64,000 nucleotides of DNA from Euryodendron excelsum (lineage: Eukaryota; Streptophyta; Magnoliopsida; Ericales; Pentaphylacaceae), in contig CM065378.1 in NCBI GenBank assembly GCA_033060915.1, forward strand, positions 49,416,501 through 49,480,500. The letters run 5' to 3'. A program made the position numbers and the translations under genes. Below the pieces are notes generated by a model. It searched no databases. It was given only the letters and a program-made list of their open reading frames with translations, and was not told the DNA's origin. Below are positions 1 to 12,614 of this stretch, in pieces (the first letter of the stretch is position 1; every line of letters starts with the position of its first letter).

Positions 1-83
1 ATGAAATGAAGTTCTTCTTTTGGTAAAAAACAAAAAAAAAAAAAAAACTAAAATTTTTTTAACCTCCCTTCTTTAAATTCTGG

Positions 84-360
84 CCTACAAGTTGGGCACC
101 AAAAGCTGCTTGGTTGTCTCAATTAGCTTATAAGTTAGCTTATTTATTGAATCCTTTTAATTTTCCAGTAAAAAGGCTAAACCGTAGTAAGAAAAACCCA
201 TAAATGATAGAAATTTAAAGTTGGTTAAAAAAAATTAACATATAAAAAAAAAAAAAAACTAGTTAAATAAACTGCACAATATGTCAAACTTCTAGTTTAA
301 AATTTGAACTCTCCTCGTTGCAATCCGTGCCTGCAAGTTAGGCACCAAAAGCTGCTTTGG
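84..360. repeat. Short diverged direct repeat (84-113 and 330-360)
   Basis: The stretches at 84-113 and 330-360 read almost the same, both containing GGCACCAAAAGCTGCTT, in the same orientation about 246 bp apart. The DNA between them is AT-rich. They may be traces of an old insertion or of a local duplication. No open frame or gene is visible in 1-434. Confidence 0.55.
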
Positions 361-534
361 GCTTGACGATTTGCTCTACCCCGAACTAAAGATTTCCTTT
401 TTATTTTATATTTCATGTATAAGAGATTCGCTTTTTAATTTTTCCATAATCCATACAAAAATTTGGTATGAATAGTAGGAGACTTCACCTTGCAAGGCAC
501 GTACCAGCAGCTGATTGAGCATGTGAAAAGTGCT

Positions 535-560
535 CCACACCACACCACACCACACCACAC
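535..560. repeat. CACAC pentanucleotide tandem repeat
   Basis: Five consecutive CACAC-type pentamers lie in the upstream flank of the EXO70 gene. They are low-complexity DNA with no recognised function. Confidence 0.8.
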
Positions 561-809
561 TTGTATAATTTTCTCTTCTACAAAATAAATATTTCCTCTT
601 AATATAGTTTTCGGAGATTCTCTTTCTATTTTTTTATTTTTTTGGAGTAACAATTGGACCGTTGAATTTAGAGAGACAAAGTTGAGGAGAGAGCGAAGAA
701 ACAAACGAAAGAGACCCAGAGCATATGTCCGTGTGATATAACAGTAGTCTCTGTCATGCACTTTGGCACGACTCACACGGACAGAGCAAAACACTGTTTT
801 GTGAAAAGC

Positions 810-812
<3 letters not shown>

Positions 813-840
<28 letters not shown>
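813..840 (+). repeat. (TC)14 microsatellite in the EXO70 leader region
   Basis: A perfect TC tract lies about 480 bp upstream of the EXO70 start codon. Pyrimidine-rich tracts are common near plant transcription starts and in 5' leaders, so this probably marks promoter or 5' UTR DNA. No clear TATA box was found. Confidence 0.85.
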
Positions 841-843
<3 letters not shown>

Positions 844-1175
844 CTATCTTCCATTTCGCATCGAACGAACGGTTGTGTACATACGAAGTCCTGATTCAAC
901 TCGCCGAGTTCGATTCGATCTCTGTGTCTCTCAATCAAATCCTTTGCCTTTTCACACTTCAATTGCCTGTGAGTTTTCTCAAGCACACTTCCGTTACTCT
1001 CTCACTGTCTCTTTCGTTCTTGTAACAAGCCTTAGTAGATTGGTAGTTTGTTGACTTGTTCTTTGTTTGGTTTGAATCTGCTGTGCTTAATTTGGTGAGG
1101 GTTTGTTTTGTTGGCATAAGATCGAGGTTCGTTTCTATAAGATCCCGGATTGATTTCCATACAATTCCTCGATGA

Positions 1176-1180
<5 letters not shown>

Positions 1181-1206
<26 letters not shown>
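1181..1206 (+). repeat. (AG)13 microsatellite in the EXO70 leader region
   Basis: A perfect AG tract lies about 115 bp upstream of the EXO70 start codon, probably in the transcribed leader. GA repeats in leaders can bind BPC/GAGA-type factors in plants; that role is inference here. Confidence 0.85.
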
Positions 1207-1207
<1 letters not shown>

Positions 1208-1321
1208 AGGAAACTATAACATCACCCATAAAAGGTGCTTTCTTTACTCTAATTCGTGTAGTTTGTGATATTTAGTTTGAGGTATTTCTGTGATTTACAA
1301 GGTTAGGGTTCTGCTGTCCAA

Positions 1322-3349
1322 ATGGGGTCAGTGAATGATGATGGCATTGAGAATTTGGTATCTGCTGGGAAGTTATTGAAGAGTAATTTAGAGAAATCGA
1401 AAGCCCTAGGGTTGGCTCTCGAGAAAGCTGGGCCTAGATTGACTGAGATTAACCAGAGATTACCATCTCTTGCAGCCGCAGTTCGACCAATCCGTGCACA
1501 AGAGGAAGCTCTTGTTGCTGTTGGGGGTCACATTAACCGAGCTGTGGTCCCTGCAGCCGCTGTTCTTAAGGTTTTTGATGCCATTCATGGGCTTGAGAAG
1601 TCGCTGTCTGATCCCCAATTGGACCTGCCAGGTTACCTCTCAGTGCTTAAACAGCTCGAAGAGGCATTGAGGTTTTTAAGTGATAATTGTGGGATGGCAA
1701 TTCAGTGGTTAGACGATATTGTGGAGTACTTGGTGGACAATAAGGTTGCTGATGATCGGTATATTTTGAATTTGAAGAAGGCGCTGACATATCTCCGTGA
1801 ATTGGAGAATGAGGAAAGGGGTCACCTTGATGGTGGGCTTCATGAGGCTGCATTGGATAGACTGGAAAATGAATTTCGGCGGCTCTTGACAGAGAACAGC
1901 AATCCGTTGCCGATGTCTTTGGCATCCTCCCTAGGTGAACAAGCATGCATTGCGCCATCCCCCGTAGCAGTTCCTGTTATTCAGAAGCTACAGGCTATTC
2001 TTGGGAGATTAATTGCTAATAACAGACTCGAAAAGTGCATATCTATTTATGTTGAAGTTCGTAGTTCAAATGTTAGGGCAAGTTTGCAAGCGCTCAATTT
2101 GGATTACCTTGAGATCTCAATATCAGAATTCAATGATGTGCAGAACATAGAGGGTTATGTAGCTCAGTGGGGTAAGCATTTAGAGTTTGCCGTGAAGCAT
2201 CTTTTTGAAGCCGAGTACAAACTTTGTAATGATGTCTTTGAGAGGATGGGATTGGATGTGTGGATGGGTTGCTTTGCCAAGATAGCTGCCCAGGCAGGTA
2301 TCCTTGCATTCCTTCAATTTGGAAAAACTGTTGCAGAGAGTAAGAAGGATCCCATCAAGCTACTGAAACTGTTGGATATATTTGCATCGTTGAACAGGCT
2401 TAGATTGGATTTTAACCGCCTTTTTGGGGGGACAGCCTGTACTGAAATCCAAAATTTGACGAGGGATCTCATTAAGAGGGTGATTGAAGGGGCTTGTGAG
2501 ATCTTCTGGGAACTTTTGGTCCAAGTGGAATTGCAGAGACAAACACTGCCTCCTTCAGATGGCAGTGTTCCAAGACTGGTGAGCTTTATCACTGAATACT
2601 GTAATAGGCTGCTTGGGGAAGATTATAAGCCACTCCTGATCCAAGTTCTGGTTATTCAGCAGAGTTGGAAGCAGGAGAAATTCCAAGAGAGACTACTTAT
2701 TGATGAGATATTAAATTTAATTAGAGCTATTGAGCTGAATCTAGAGACATGGTCCAAGACTTATGATGATGCTGTATTATCACATCTTTTTATGATGAAT
2801 AATCACTGGCATCTGTACAAGCATTTGAAAGGCACAAAGCTGGGGAGTCTTTTGGGAGACTCTTGGTTAAAAGAACATGAACAGTACAAGGAGTACTATT
2901 CTGCTATCTACTTGAGAGAGAGCTGGGGAAAGCTTCCTGCTCTTCTAAGCAGGGAGGGTCTGATTTTGTTCTCAGGTGGGCGAGCTACTGCTCGTGACCT
3001 GGTCAAGAAAAGGCTGAAATCTTTCAATGAAGCTTTTGATGATATGTATAAGAAGCACTGTAATTGGGTCGTGGTGGAGAAAGATTTGAGGGAGAAGACA
3101 TGGCAGCTTATAGTGCAGGCTATTGTGCCTATTTTCCGGAGCTACATGCAGAATTATGGGCCATTGGTTGAACAAGATGCAAGTGCCCGTAAGTATGCAA
3201 AGTACACAGCAGAGTCTTTAGAGAAAATGCTCAGCTCTCTTTTTCAGCCAAAGCCGCTCAGATATGGAAGTTTCAAAGTCAGACAGCCAAGTGGAAAATT
3301 CAGCAATGGCGTTACAGATCAAAATCGTTCCTCTCCTACTGTTACATAA
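1322..3349 (+). CDS. EXO70G1: Exocyst complex subunit EXO70, G-clade type
   Basis: The 675-residue protein is a plant EXO70, a subunit of the octameric exocyst that tethers secretory vesicles to the plasma membrane before SNARE-driven fusion. The N-terminal third is helical and contains INQRLPSL, AAVRPIRAQ and VGGHINRAV, which I recall as typical of the EXO70G clade rather than EXO70A1. The rest is the long helical Exo70 domain, with KEYYSAIYLRESWGKLPALL near residue 525 and a C-terminal segment VEQDASARKYAKYTAESLEKML, which belong to the conserved membrane-proximal part. The length matches the family (about 620-690). The frame is open with no intron, as in most non-A EXO70 genes. The ATG is preceded by a pyrimidine-rich leader with two microsatellites, and all other long frames here are shadows. 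The clade and the G1 symbol are from memory; the family call is firm. Confidence 0.93.
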   Translation: MGSVNDDGIENLVSAGKLLKSNLEKSKALGLALEKAGPRLTEINQRLPSLAAAVRPIRAQEEALVAVGGHINRAVVPAAAVLKVFDAIHGLEKSLSDPQLDLPGYLSVLKQLEEALRFLSDNCGMAIQWLDDIVEYLVDNKVADDRYILNLKKALTYLRELENEERGHLDGGLHEAALDRLENEFRRLLTENSNPLPMSLASSLGEQACIAPSPVAVPVIQKLQAILGRLIANNRLEKCISIYVEVRSSNVRASLQALNLDYLEISISEFNDVQNIEGYVAQWGKHLEFAVKHLFEAEYKLCNDVFERMGLDVWMGCFAKIAAQAGILAFLQFGKTVAESKKDPIKLLKLLDIFASLNRLRLDFNRLFGGTACTEIQNLTRDLIKRVIEGACEIFWELLVQVELQRQTLPPSDGSVPRLVSFITEYCNRLLGEDYKPLLIQVLVIQQSWKQEKFQERLLIDEILNLIRAIELNLETWSKTYDDAVLSHLFMMNNHWHLYKHLKGTKLGSLLGDSWLKEHEQYKEYYSAIYLRESWGKLPALLSREGLILFSGGRATARDLVKKRLKSFNEAFDDMYKKHCNWVVVEKDLREKTWQLIVQAIVPIFRSYMQNYGPLVEQDASARKYAKYTAESLEKMLSSLFQPKPLRYGSFKVRQPSGKFSNGVTDQNRSSPTVT

Positions 3350-5316
3350 CTGACTATTCATTATTAGTTGGTTGTGGTTAATCTGAAATGAACTATGCCA
3401 ATTGTCCTTTTTTTCCCCATTCTTAGTTGTTTAGGCAGTTGTCTTTTATATATTGACATCTGGATGGACTGGGCATGTCTAGTACTTCGTATTTTTTGGA
3501 TTCCTAGGGGTCTCCATGTATAGAATTATGTTAGTTGCCTGGACTTGGTGATGAACTGTACTGTCTCTACTTCTCCAAGGGCATCAGACACAATGATGAA
3601 GTGAATTTGTGGTACCGTTGATTCAGGTTCGTACAGGAAACTTATAGATAGCCATTTTACTGTCTTCTCTCATTGATTCAGTTGCTAGGTATGCGGCAAT
3701 ACAAATCAAGTGTAATGTGCCATTTTCATGTACAATTATGTACTATAAAAGAGCATTGAGAGGTTTAGCAATCGTATAATTGTTCATTCTCTTCATAATT
3801 TGGAAAAAATTTGTAACACCTTTGATGACTTACATGTTCTGTGTTATTGGATGGCTACCATTGTTGGAAATTCAAAAAGTCTAAGAGACCATCTATGCTA
3901 GCAGAGTGATATTGAAAATAAAGTTCACTCTTTTTTTTTTTTTTTCTTTTCACTTTTGGTTTCAGTTTCACTAGTAGGGATTGGTTGTATCTGTTTTTAA
4001 CTTTGGATGTCTTCATTGATGATTCAACTAGAGCCATTATTTTTCTTAGTAGTGAAAAATGCATTTTGCGTATGGTTTACTTTGAGAGCCCTTTGAGTTG
4101 CTCCATTGGTTGAACTTTACATTTTCAAATCCAGGATGAACAAATGGAACAAAACATACAGACCCAATAAGATCCCTCGTAATTGGTTGTTGTAGGACAT
4201 AAGGCTTTTGCTTTCCTTGCTTAATGCTTTAATTCCTTACTGTTAAACTGTTTGCTTATGCTTTTCTTGCAAGTTTCTTTAGCAAAAACGAAGTTATTTA
4301 CCATATATTTTCTTTCTTTTGGTGTTAGGCGGCAACTTGGGTGGGTGAGGCCAAACTAAATCTGATGGGTCTATAAGGTTGCCTAATTCCAATGCAACAA
4401 AACTTTTGTTGGGTTGTTCACCCAATCTACTAATCAAATTAAGAAGAAAAAAAAAAATAGTTATGCAACCCAAGTTTTGTTAGGGTTGGCTAGGTTTGGT
4501 TGAGTCTGGTGTACAGTTATATTTCCATCACTTACATATTAATGCATCTCTTGCTGTGATCACTGATCAAATATTGTTTAGCTCTGCCATCTAAAAGTTC
4601 TTCTGCAAACAGGTTTGCGGAAGCATTTGGAAGCTGCTTATTTAGTTTATTTATTTTATTTTATTTTCACAGGTAAGACTTAAGAGTTCGTTTTATTTGG
4701 AAGCTGCTTATGGGGGGTTTCTCAGCTGTTAAGCAGTTCATAGTAACTTCATAGAAGCCATTATTTTTGTTTATTTGCCACGAATGCCCCTGTCAAATTC
4801 GGATAAGGACACAGCTATCCCTAACAAAAATATATTAAGACATCATATGAATGAAAAAGCTGAGCCAAATTGAAACAATGTCACAGTGAAGTAGTTATGG
4901 AAGTTACTGTGTTATATAGAGTAAAGATCATTTGAAACAAGTTAAGAGCTAGGGTCTTTATATATCAGTCAGATTGTCTAGAATAGCATATGATAAAAGA
5001 ATAAACTTGTTTGACTTTAAATTTCAAAAGATTATGACCAAATTTATTGAGATATTATGCTAGTTTTATTATTTGTGATATACACAGATGGTAGATAGTA
5101 GATTGGGTTCAAGACTGGATGGGGTTTTCCATGGTAACTCTAGCCCCACTCGACCTTAGACTAATAAGCTTTGCTCATTGGTCAGCTTCGGCTCATGCAG
5201 GTTGCCTCGGTTTCAGCCGGAGCAAGTTACAGCCCTCAGTTCCTGTAATTGATAGTGTAGAGTCAAACAGCTCTTTGGAGGCTGATGGTTGAGTTGCAGA
5301 GATCTGTTCGGCAACT

Positions 5317-5322
<6 letters not shown>
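3350..5322. other. EXO70 3' flank and intergenic DNA
   Basis: The first few hundred bases after the stop codon are T-rich and probably hold the 3' UTR and polyadenylation region. The rest is AT-rich with no credible coding frame. The phrase TTTGGAAGCTGCTTAT occurs twice, near 4628 and 4698, suggesting a small local duplication. Confidence 0.5.

Positions 5323-5364
<42 letters not shown>
5323..5364. repeat. (CT)21 microsatellite
   Basis: A perfect CT tract of about 42 bp in intergenic DNA. Confidence 0.9.
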
Positions 5365-5366
<2 letters not shown>

Positions 5367-5954
5367 ACCCGTCCGATCTCTTTACTGGGTGGTGCTCTGA
5401 CTAAGAGAAATCTTGAAACTCTTCTATGTTCAAATTAAACCAGAGAAATAAAATATAATGTGCGCGCTTGATGGTTATCAATAATTTTTGTGAAAAAACA
5501 CACTGTACCACCGGCTGCTTGACTACCCCATTCTCTTGAAAGAAAGACAAAGAACAGTGAAAGCAAGTTCACGGGTTTGATAGTACTGAGTTTTTCGGAA
5601 CTCATGCCTATTAGATTTTGTCATGTGTTTTTATTTTTGTTTTAATTTTTTCGCTGAGCCAAATACAAGGAGAGGAAAAGAAACAGCGGAAAAACACAGA
5701 TAAAAGCATCATTCAAAGACAAAAAAGAAGGAACTGTAGCAGAGCTTCCTGAACTGGGTCCTTCTACTTCTACCAATGTCATTCTAGAATAATTCACTTT
5801 TGATGCCTCTAACCTTATCATGAACCTGGAGAACTAGTAGAAATATAGGAGTCTATCTCCAACCTACTAGTTTCATTATTGAAGCTGACAATGAAGGAGA
5901 GATAAACCTTGCACCTTGGCCTCTGCTAGAAGGAGGATAAGTAATTTCGTAGTT

Positions 5955-5958
<4 letters not shown>

Positions 5959-5989
<31 letters not shown>
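5959..5989. repeat. (AG)15 microsatellite
   Basis: A perfect AG tract of about 31 bp in intergenic DNA. Confidence 0.9.
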
Positions 5990-5991
<2 letters not shown>

Positions 5992-6008
5992 CTACACCTT
6001 CAATAGAA

Positions 6009-8290
6009 TGTGGGCCTTGATTTGATCTAAAACCATGTATTGATAAGGTAAAATTTGAATGAGTTGAATCAAACTTCGACTTTAGTGGGCCATTAAACTT
6101 TTTGTCGTATAATGTGGATTTAAATTCGATTTAAAATAAAGAATATATGATGACTTCTCGAAAATCACTTCATTTTGACCTATGAAAGGCAAAATGATCA
6201 TTAATAAAAAAATTGTTAAGAATTAGGAAACCAAACCAAATTGGAAAAGAAAAGAGATTCTTAAAACTTTTCAACAATATGTTAAACAAAAGTTCAAGGT
6301 GAAAATTATGTCTGGAATAGCCTTGAGAAGTTGACACTCAAAACAGAACTGAACCAAAATTGAACCGAGAGGGGCTAGAAGAGGATCATCCTAAAGCTTA
6401 ATGTCTTGCATAAATTGGGCTATGGACACCCCCATTTTCCCCTAACCTATCACGGTTTAGCGGTCTTAATATTCTAATTTGGCATAGTATATGTAGTTTT
6501 TGTAGACTTGCTTGGAACTAGAAAAAGTCTCCCTGGGCTCCCCATTTGCTAAAAGAGCTAAATGTAAACAGTCAACCAATTCTTCCTTCGGAAGGATCAG
6601 CTTTGACCTCACTTTTTGTGACCAAAATACTCCATCTCTGAAAGGTTGTTTCCACCATTCCTTAGAAACTTGAAAGAGTTTTCTAACCATTTAGAGTGGG
6701 CCTTCATTTGATAGAAGTTTGAATAAGTTTTGATCTTCTTATGAATTTCACTGTAGTAGTTTTGACCTATTAAGGATAAAATGGTCATTTTGAGTAAAAG
6801 GGAGGTTTTTTTCCTATCTTTTGATAGATCTCACCATCTATAGTTTTGACCTATCCAGAGTAAAATGGTCATATCAAAAGAACACTTAAAATTTTATAAA
6901 TAAACTAATTAAAAGTGAAACTAGACTTGCTAAGCTTCCACTATATATGTATAGCTCCCAAAAATTTAAGATTGGATGAGCGCCAAATGAGGTCCCAAGT
7001 TGGATGATGAAATGAACTTGTACCAGAATAACGAGGACATATTTCTGATGCGTATAAAGGGAATTTCAACTAGACCCATCTACAGGTGTGTCTATAGGTT
7101 GGCTTTTTCCAATTTTTAAGCCTTGATATTTTTCATTTTGAGCATGAGTTGGACAAAACCAACAATGAAAAGTTGTAAACTTGCATGCATTCTACTTGTA
7201 TATTCATTCCACACCGCAATTCATATTCTACTACATGTCATGCTCATGACAAGGAACTATGCAGAATTTGAGAATGCATCTGTAATTCATGTAGAATAAA
7301 TTATGTTGTATACATCTATAAATGCATTCAGAAAGTTGGGACATATTGCAGCTTGGGATCAGACCTTGTAACTTAGCCCTAGAAACTAATGTTCTCTGGT
7401 GACAAAAGTTGTAGGCCTTATCAATGGATTCATTAGAATATATAGTTAAGTAGAATGTAAAACCATGTGGCATGTCTCAGGGAGTCAGCCTAATTCAGGT
7501 TCAAATTCGACTCATTTAGATCTTAGTGGGCTTTTAAATTGGTGGGTTTCAGTTATTGAAGGATCCAATGACTTGTGGACTTTTGGATTATGGTTACAAA
7601 GATATGAATTAATGGTCAAGTGACCGTATTGGATTGTGTGGGTGTAGATGGTTCGAACTTCAAAGTAGAAGTTGGAGAGGTAAAAATCAACAGAAGACCA
7701 GCACGAATAGTAGGGTTCACGGAAGTGAAAGAATAGACTATAAATAGAGAGAGAATATCAATAGAGCTTCAAGTGTATAATTGGACAAAACTTTGCCTCT
7801 TCCCTCTTTTCCTCCTTACCTTTGGGGTAGCATTATTAATTTAGGGGCGTAATTGACGCACACATGGGTGACACAAGGCTGAGGTCCTTGAGATCAAGGC
7901 AATACTCCCACTTTATCAATCTTGCGTTCTCATTCACCAATCTAGATGATACCTTCATCCCAGTTGTAATAGAAGTCTCAGGTCCTTTCATTCGACTCAA
8001 GTGTTTACCCTTTAGGGTCGAAGAGGTTTCATCTAAAGCACTTCTTCGTTTCATGGCAAGGCTTTGCTTTGCCTACATGGGTTTATGGACTTCGGGGGGC
8101 TATTGTAAATGTGAGCTTTCAAGAGCCATATCTACTTCTACAAGATTGGCCGGACCCACTTAATTACGCCCATTTACATAAACATCTTTCCATTAAGAAA
8201 ATAGGATAACCTACAAGTTTTGTAACCAATCCGCGCTCTCATATACTCTCTTCTATTTTAATATAATTTGAATTTCTTGTTTAAAAAAAA
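6009..8290 (+). repeat. Diverged repeats with an LTR-like TATA box
   Basis: Similar phrases built on GTGGGCCTT and TTTTGACCTAT...AAATGGTCAT recur near 6009/6174, 6693/6762 and 6843, so this is repeat-derived DNA. Around 7738-7746 the motif CTATAAATAGAGAGA looks like a strong plus-strand TATA box, followed by a pyrimidine-rich stretch and, near 8280, an A run. The order resembles U3-R-U5 of an old LTR, but I could not find paired TG/CA ends or a target duplication. The open frame at 7864-8163 matches nothing I know. An unclassified solo LTR is the best guess. Confidence 0.3.
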
Positions 8291-8299
8291 AAAAACCAC

Positions 8300-11200
8300 A
8301 TCAAGCATTAGAGGCAAATGCTTTTTAATTTTTTTTTCTATGTTTGAGCCTTGAGGTGGCTGAGACGATCTTTAAAAGAATATGGTGCTGCTAATAAGTT
8401 GAGTACGTAGATCCAACTCACTTATTTGTGTCACCCAAAAAAATCTACTTTAAACATCACATTTTGTGGCACAATGACAAGTTGACTGCGAACATATTCA
8501 CTAACTCCAATTACGAATGCTTTTCAAAGCTAAAGAATTCGTGATTCTAGAAATTTAATAGAGATAATAAAGAATATCAAATAATCATAGGCTAGATTAA
8601 GAAGAAAAAACGGTTAACTAATTAGAATAACAAAACCAAATACAAGGGAACTTTTCCTCCTCCCCTCAATTTTCTCCCTTGTATGCTACCCACGGGCCAA
8701 AACCCAAAGTACAAGGTTAGAGAATGAAGTAGTATTTGTAACACAATTCGATTTGTCTACCACCTCCACCATATTGCACTTAGGTCTTAATGTTCTACTT
8801 ATTCACATTAGCCACAGAATAATACTTATTTTCACTCCATGTCATTTAAACAAATTGAGAGTATAAATAAAAATACAATAAAAAAAATGAATTTAATAGA
8901 AATGTCAAAGCGATGTCATTTTTTTTATTTTTATAAAAAGAATCAAAAGTAAATCTCTCCACTCTAAGAACAAAATTCAAAATTCCTAGGTTGGCTTAAA
9001 AGGTAGTGACTTCTCAATGGAAGGCTATTTATCCCATCTTAAGGCTTTTCTAGGTTCTCTTTTATCAACTAAAAGCATAAAACTGTTCCAAAATTTCTAT
9101 TCAAACGACGATAGGATTGCAACTATATTGCTCTTGAATATCTATAAAGTTATTATTATTATTATTATTTGTTGTCAAAATAGTGGGAGATATTATTGAT
9201 GAATGCAATCAAAAGACTAGATGGTCTGCGTGTGTGGTGTAATAGAGTTGAATACGAAGGAGGAAAGTCTTCCACCCATGCACCTGTCACATCAGCAAAG
9301 ACAGGAGTCTTAATGTTAAACTCGTACGCTGCTATATTCCCTAAACAACGAATATGAAAAAACTACAATGATTAAACAGAATAAGCTCAATGATAATACT
9401 ATATATATATATATATATATATATTATAAAACTCGTGATGTACTTAGCCGAGTTAATTGTTAATTCCGTTAGAACTAATCTTGTATTTAAATGGAGTTTG
9501 TTAGTAATTGTAGTGTTAGCATATTTTGTTGACAGCCGAACACAACGGAATAATTAAAACTTTGCTTGTAGTTAAGTTTTAAAGTGCACTATTTCTTTCT
9601 CTTTAATTCAATTCCTTTTTTCCTGTTCAAAAAAATAATTTTAAATTATACTTGGGCCAATTTAGTATAATTTTCAAGGTATAAGTTAAAATTTGAATAT
9701 AAGCTGCTGAAGTACGCATATATTTTGAAAGGTCATATTAACTTAATCAAAAGTGCTACCAAGGTTTACAATTTGATAATTTCATATACTTTGCAAGATC
9801 TACAAGTTAAGGAGATCTAGACGCTTGAACATGTGTCAAGGCGTTCGAATGTGGCGGTAGTACATAAGAAACGAATTTTAGGCATTCCTAATACGTTTTG
9901 TAGTCCTAATTCATACCATATTGGACTTGACTTTATGTAAAATTCTTTCATCATAAAAGAGAGTGCAAAGGATATCAAAAGAGCTAATTCACGTACAAAG
10001 ATACACAGATATATAGGGAATATATCATGAGAGTATTTAGAGATCATAATGAGAGCCTTATGTTGTGAGCTTTTATCCATAAGCATCTCTGAAGACCTTG
10101 GCTTCAAGCTTCCACTTCTAAATATCTTGGTGGTGGAACTGAATCAATGATTGGTGGGTTCCAATAATATTATAGAGTCCAACACTTAATTGTGCATTGA
10201 AGAACCATATTAAAGGTTGCTAATACGTAACTGTGAAACTAAATTTGTATAAAGTACACACACCTGCAAGTGTGTGGATTTGACACTTGAGATTCGTGAG
10301 ATTCGACTAAGGTTGGGTTAGTAAGTTGCAAATTTGTATCATGTTCTTTATAATATATTGATTGGCTGGCTTGAGGTCCTGTGATTTTTTTCGTTAAGAT
10401 TTTTCATGGTGTGTGGATTGTCTCTTTACTTCGCAATGGCTAATAAGATAATTGTCCAATTCTTATAGTTGAGTAATTTAGGTTAATAACCAAAGGCAGA
10501 TCCACTGCTCCAAACGAATTTACAGAGTACAAGAAAACTATAGTTTGGCTTCTGTTTTTTATTTTTTTAAAAAATAAAAAAATATTAAAATAAATGAGTT
10601 TTTTTTATTTTAAAATATTAATTTATTAACAGAACGATAATCTATAAATATCATTATTAAATTATAAAAAATAAAAATAAAAATAAAAACTTATAACACA
10701 TAATAAAAAATAAAAACTGAGCATAATTCCAAACGAATCCTAAGTCCTCTTGTTTTTATGGAGAGGCTGAAACAATTCAGGAGATTCTGGTCTTATTTAG
10801 GAGTGGAGTCAAAGAACAATAATTGTTTTCCCTACTTGATGAACGATCCCAAGAATTAATGATGACTTTCCTCTTATACCTGGGTCAAAATACGACATCT
10901 GTCCGCCATATATGTTTGTTAGCAACAATAAGACACGATTGAATGATGTGTACTCTTTATCCATCACATTCAAATACATATTTATTAAAGACAAAGTATG
11001 ATAGGATTTTTTTCTCTCTAGTCGTCTATGCCTAGTATTTCAATCATAACTATTTTACGATGGGATTAATCAACAATGCCATGACATATCTAAAAGTTAT
11101 CCCTGCCTATAAAATTGGGTTAGATTTGAACTTGTGTTCGAATAGCATTTTTTATATTTTTTACTAATAGAGTGTTTGAATAAGTTTGTGCGTACCTGAA

Positions 11201-11363
11201 TTAATTTTAAAATTTGTATAGTCACCACATTCCAAGTAATTACTACGCTTTTTGTAAAAAACTCTTGCTCTTAGCAAAAGTTGAATCTCTAATCTCCCTT
11301 TAGGTGGTCATGAGTTTTGATTAACTGGGCTAACCCATGAATAGCATTTGTTGATGGAGTAAC
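8300..11363. other. AT-rich intergenic DNA, no gene seen
   Basis: I see no credible coding frame on either strand. It holds an (AT)12 microsatellite at 9401-9424 and an AT-rich stretch of about 210 bp at 10516-10738 flanked by direct copies of TCCAAACGAAT, which could be target duplications of a small insertion. Confidence 0.5.
9401..9424. repeat. (AT)12 microsatellite
   Basis: A perfect AT tract in intergenic DNA. Confidence 0.9.
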
Positions 11364-11366
11364 TGA
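11364..11366. repeat. Left target-site duplication (TGA) of the 13-kb CACTA element
   Basis: TGA directly precedes the left terminus CACTACAAGAAAAG and is repeated directly after the right terminus at 24404-24406. CACTA elements create 3-bp duplications, so both ends belong to one insertion. Confidence 0.85.
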
Positions 11367-11384
11367 CACTACAAGAAAAGGCAT

Positions 11385-11860
11385 TTTTTGCGACGGTTCC
11401 ATGCAGTCGCAAATACTCTAAATGTCGTCTCAAATACTCATTTGCGACGGCTGAGCGACGGCATTTAAGGCAACACAAATGGAGGGGTCGCAAATACTTT
11501 TTGCGACGGCTGTGCGATGACATGATGACTTTTTGCGATAGCGTGCCCCCGTCACAAATAGTGTACGACGGACCAAATTTTTTTGCAACGGTATAGCATG
11601 CCGTGGCCAATAAGCCCTTTTGCGACAGATTAATTGCCGTCGCTAATGCTATTTTCATGGAATAAATTTTTAAAACGACCCCCATTTGCGACGGTTTTTG
11701 TCGTCGCAAATAATATTTTTGTAATATGTATTTGCAATTGTCTCAAGTATTTACGACAGTTCATGCCGTCGCAAATACAATTGCGAAATAAATGATTTAA
11801 AATCGCCAAAGTATTTGCGACGGTATCTTGCTGTTGCAAATACTTTTGGAAAAAATAAAA
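11385..11860. repeat. Left subterminal repeats of the CACTA element
   Basis: Motifs of the form TTTGCGACGG and CCGTCGCAAAT recur at least eight times, for example near 11387, 11429, 11501, 11685 and 11815, several with CG-to-TG or CA changes. In En/Spm elements such repeats bind the TNPA protein. The role is inferred from position. Confidence 0.8.
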
Positions 11861-11861
11861 A

Positions 11862-12334
11862 ATTTGCTCCATATTAGGCATGATTTTTGTAATTTGTTAT
11901 TTACCCTGATAAAATGAACATTTAATATGATCAAAACAACTAAATTCAAACATTCAGTAAAACCAAAATGCTTAAATAAATACTTAAGAAAATTAATATT
12001 CCATTTTAATATACATATCCAAACAACGAATAAACAAACAATATTGTCTTCCACCAAGATCCAAAACAAAACCAAAATACATACATAACCTCTCACAAAA
12101 AGAACAACCTAAATGAAAAATTCATACAACAAAAGAGAGTTTTAAGTCTATTACAACATAAGCCAATACAAAAAGACCATCCACCTATTCTTTATCAATA
12201 ACCTGAAAAGAAGAAAATAAAACAATATTAGATATGATAATGACATAATAAATAAAATTAATAGATATGCATGTAATATATGGGTTTATTGAAATAAAAA
12301 TGTAATTTACATCACGAGAAAGTCAAGCCACATG
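11862..12334. other. CACTA interior, 3' flank of the TNPA-like gene
   Basis: AT-rich DNA between the left subterminal repeats and the last TNPA exon; probably its 3' UTR and flank. The part at 12190-12334 has a clear reverse-orientation relative at about 41420-41560. Confidence 0.6.
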
Positions 12335-12614
12335 TCAGCTGACAGATTCTGCAACAGTTGTAATGTCTTTGTGAGATCGTTCCAATAAAGCATTAGGTTT
12401 TCGAGCATTTTGAACAAAAACTTTGTAGTAATTTTGACCCAATAGTTCTCCATCAATTTCTGTCAATGGATTCGTGCTAACAAGAACTCCTTCCGCTAAT
12501 TCGAGTTTTGGAAGACCAAAATAAAGTAAAGAAACCTTTACTCCATCCTACAATAATAAATGCAATATTCTTAAATCATAAATTCAAAAAAATTAAACAT
12601 AATTAGTACAATTA

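Noticed and set aside
435..986. 183-residue minus-strand ORF upstream of EXO70
   Set aside because: It runs through the CACAC and TC repeats of the gene's promoter and leader and has no recognisable domain.
1647..1958. Minus-strand ORFs within EXO70 (also 2314-2592 and 2972-3175)
   Set aside because: Shadows of the conserved EXO70 frame.
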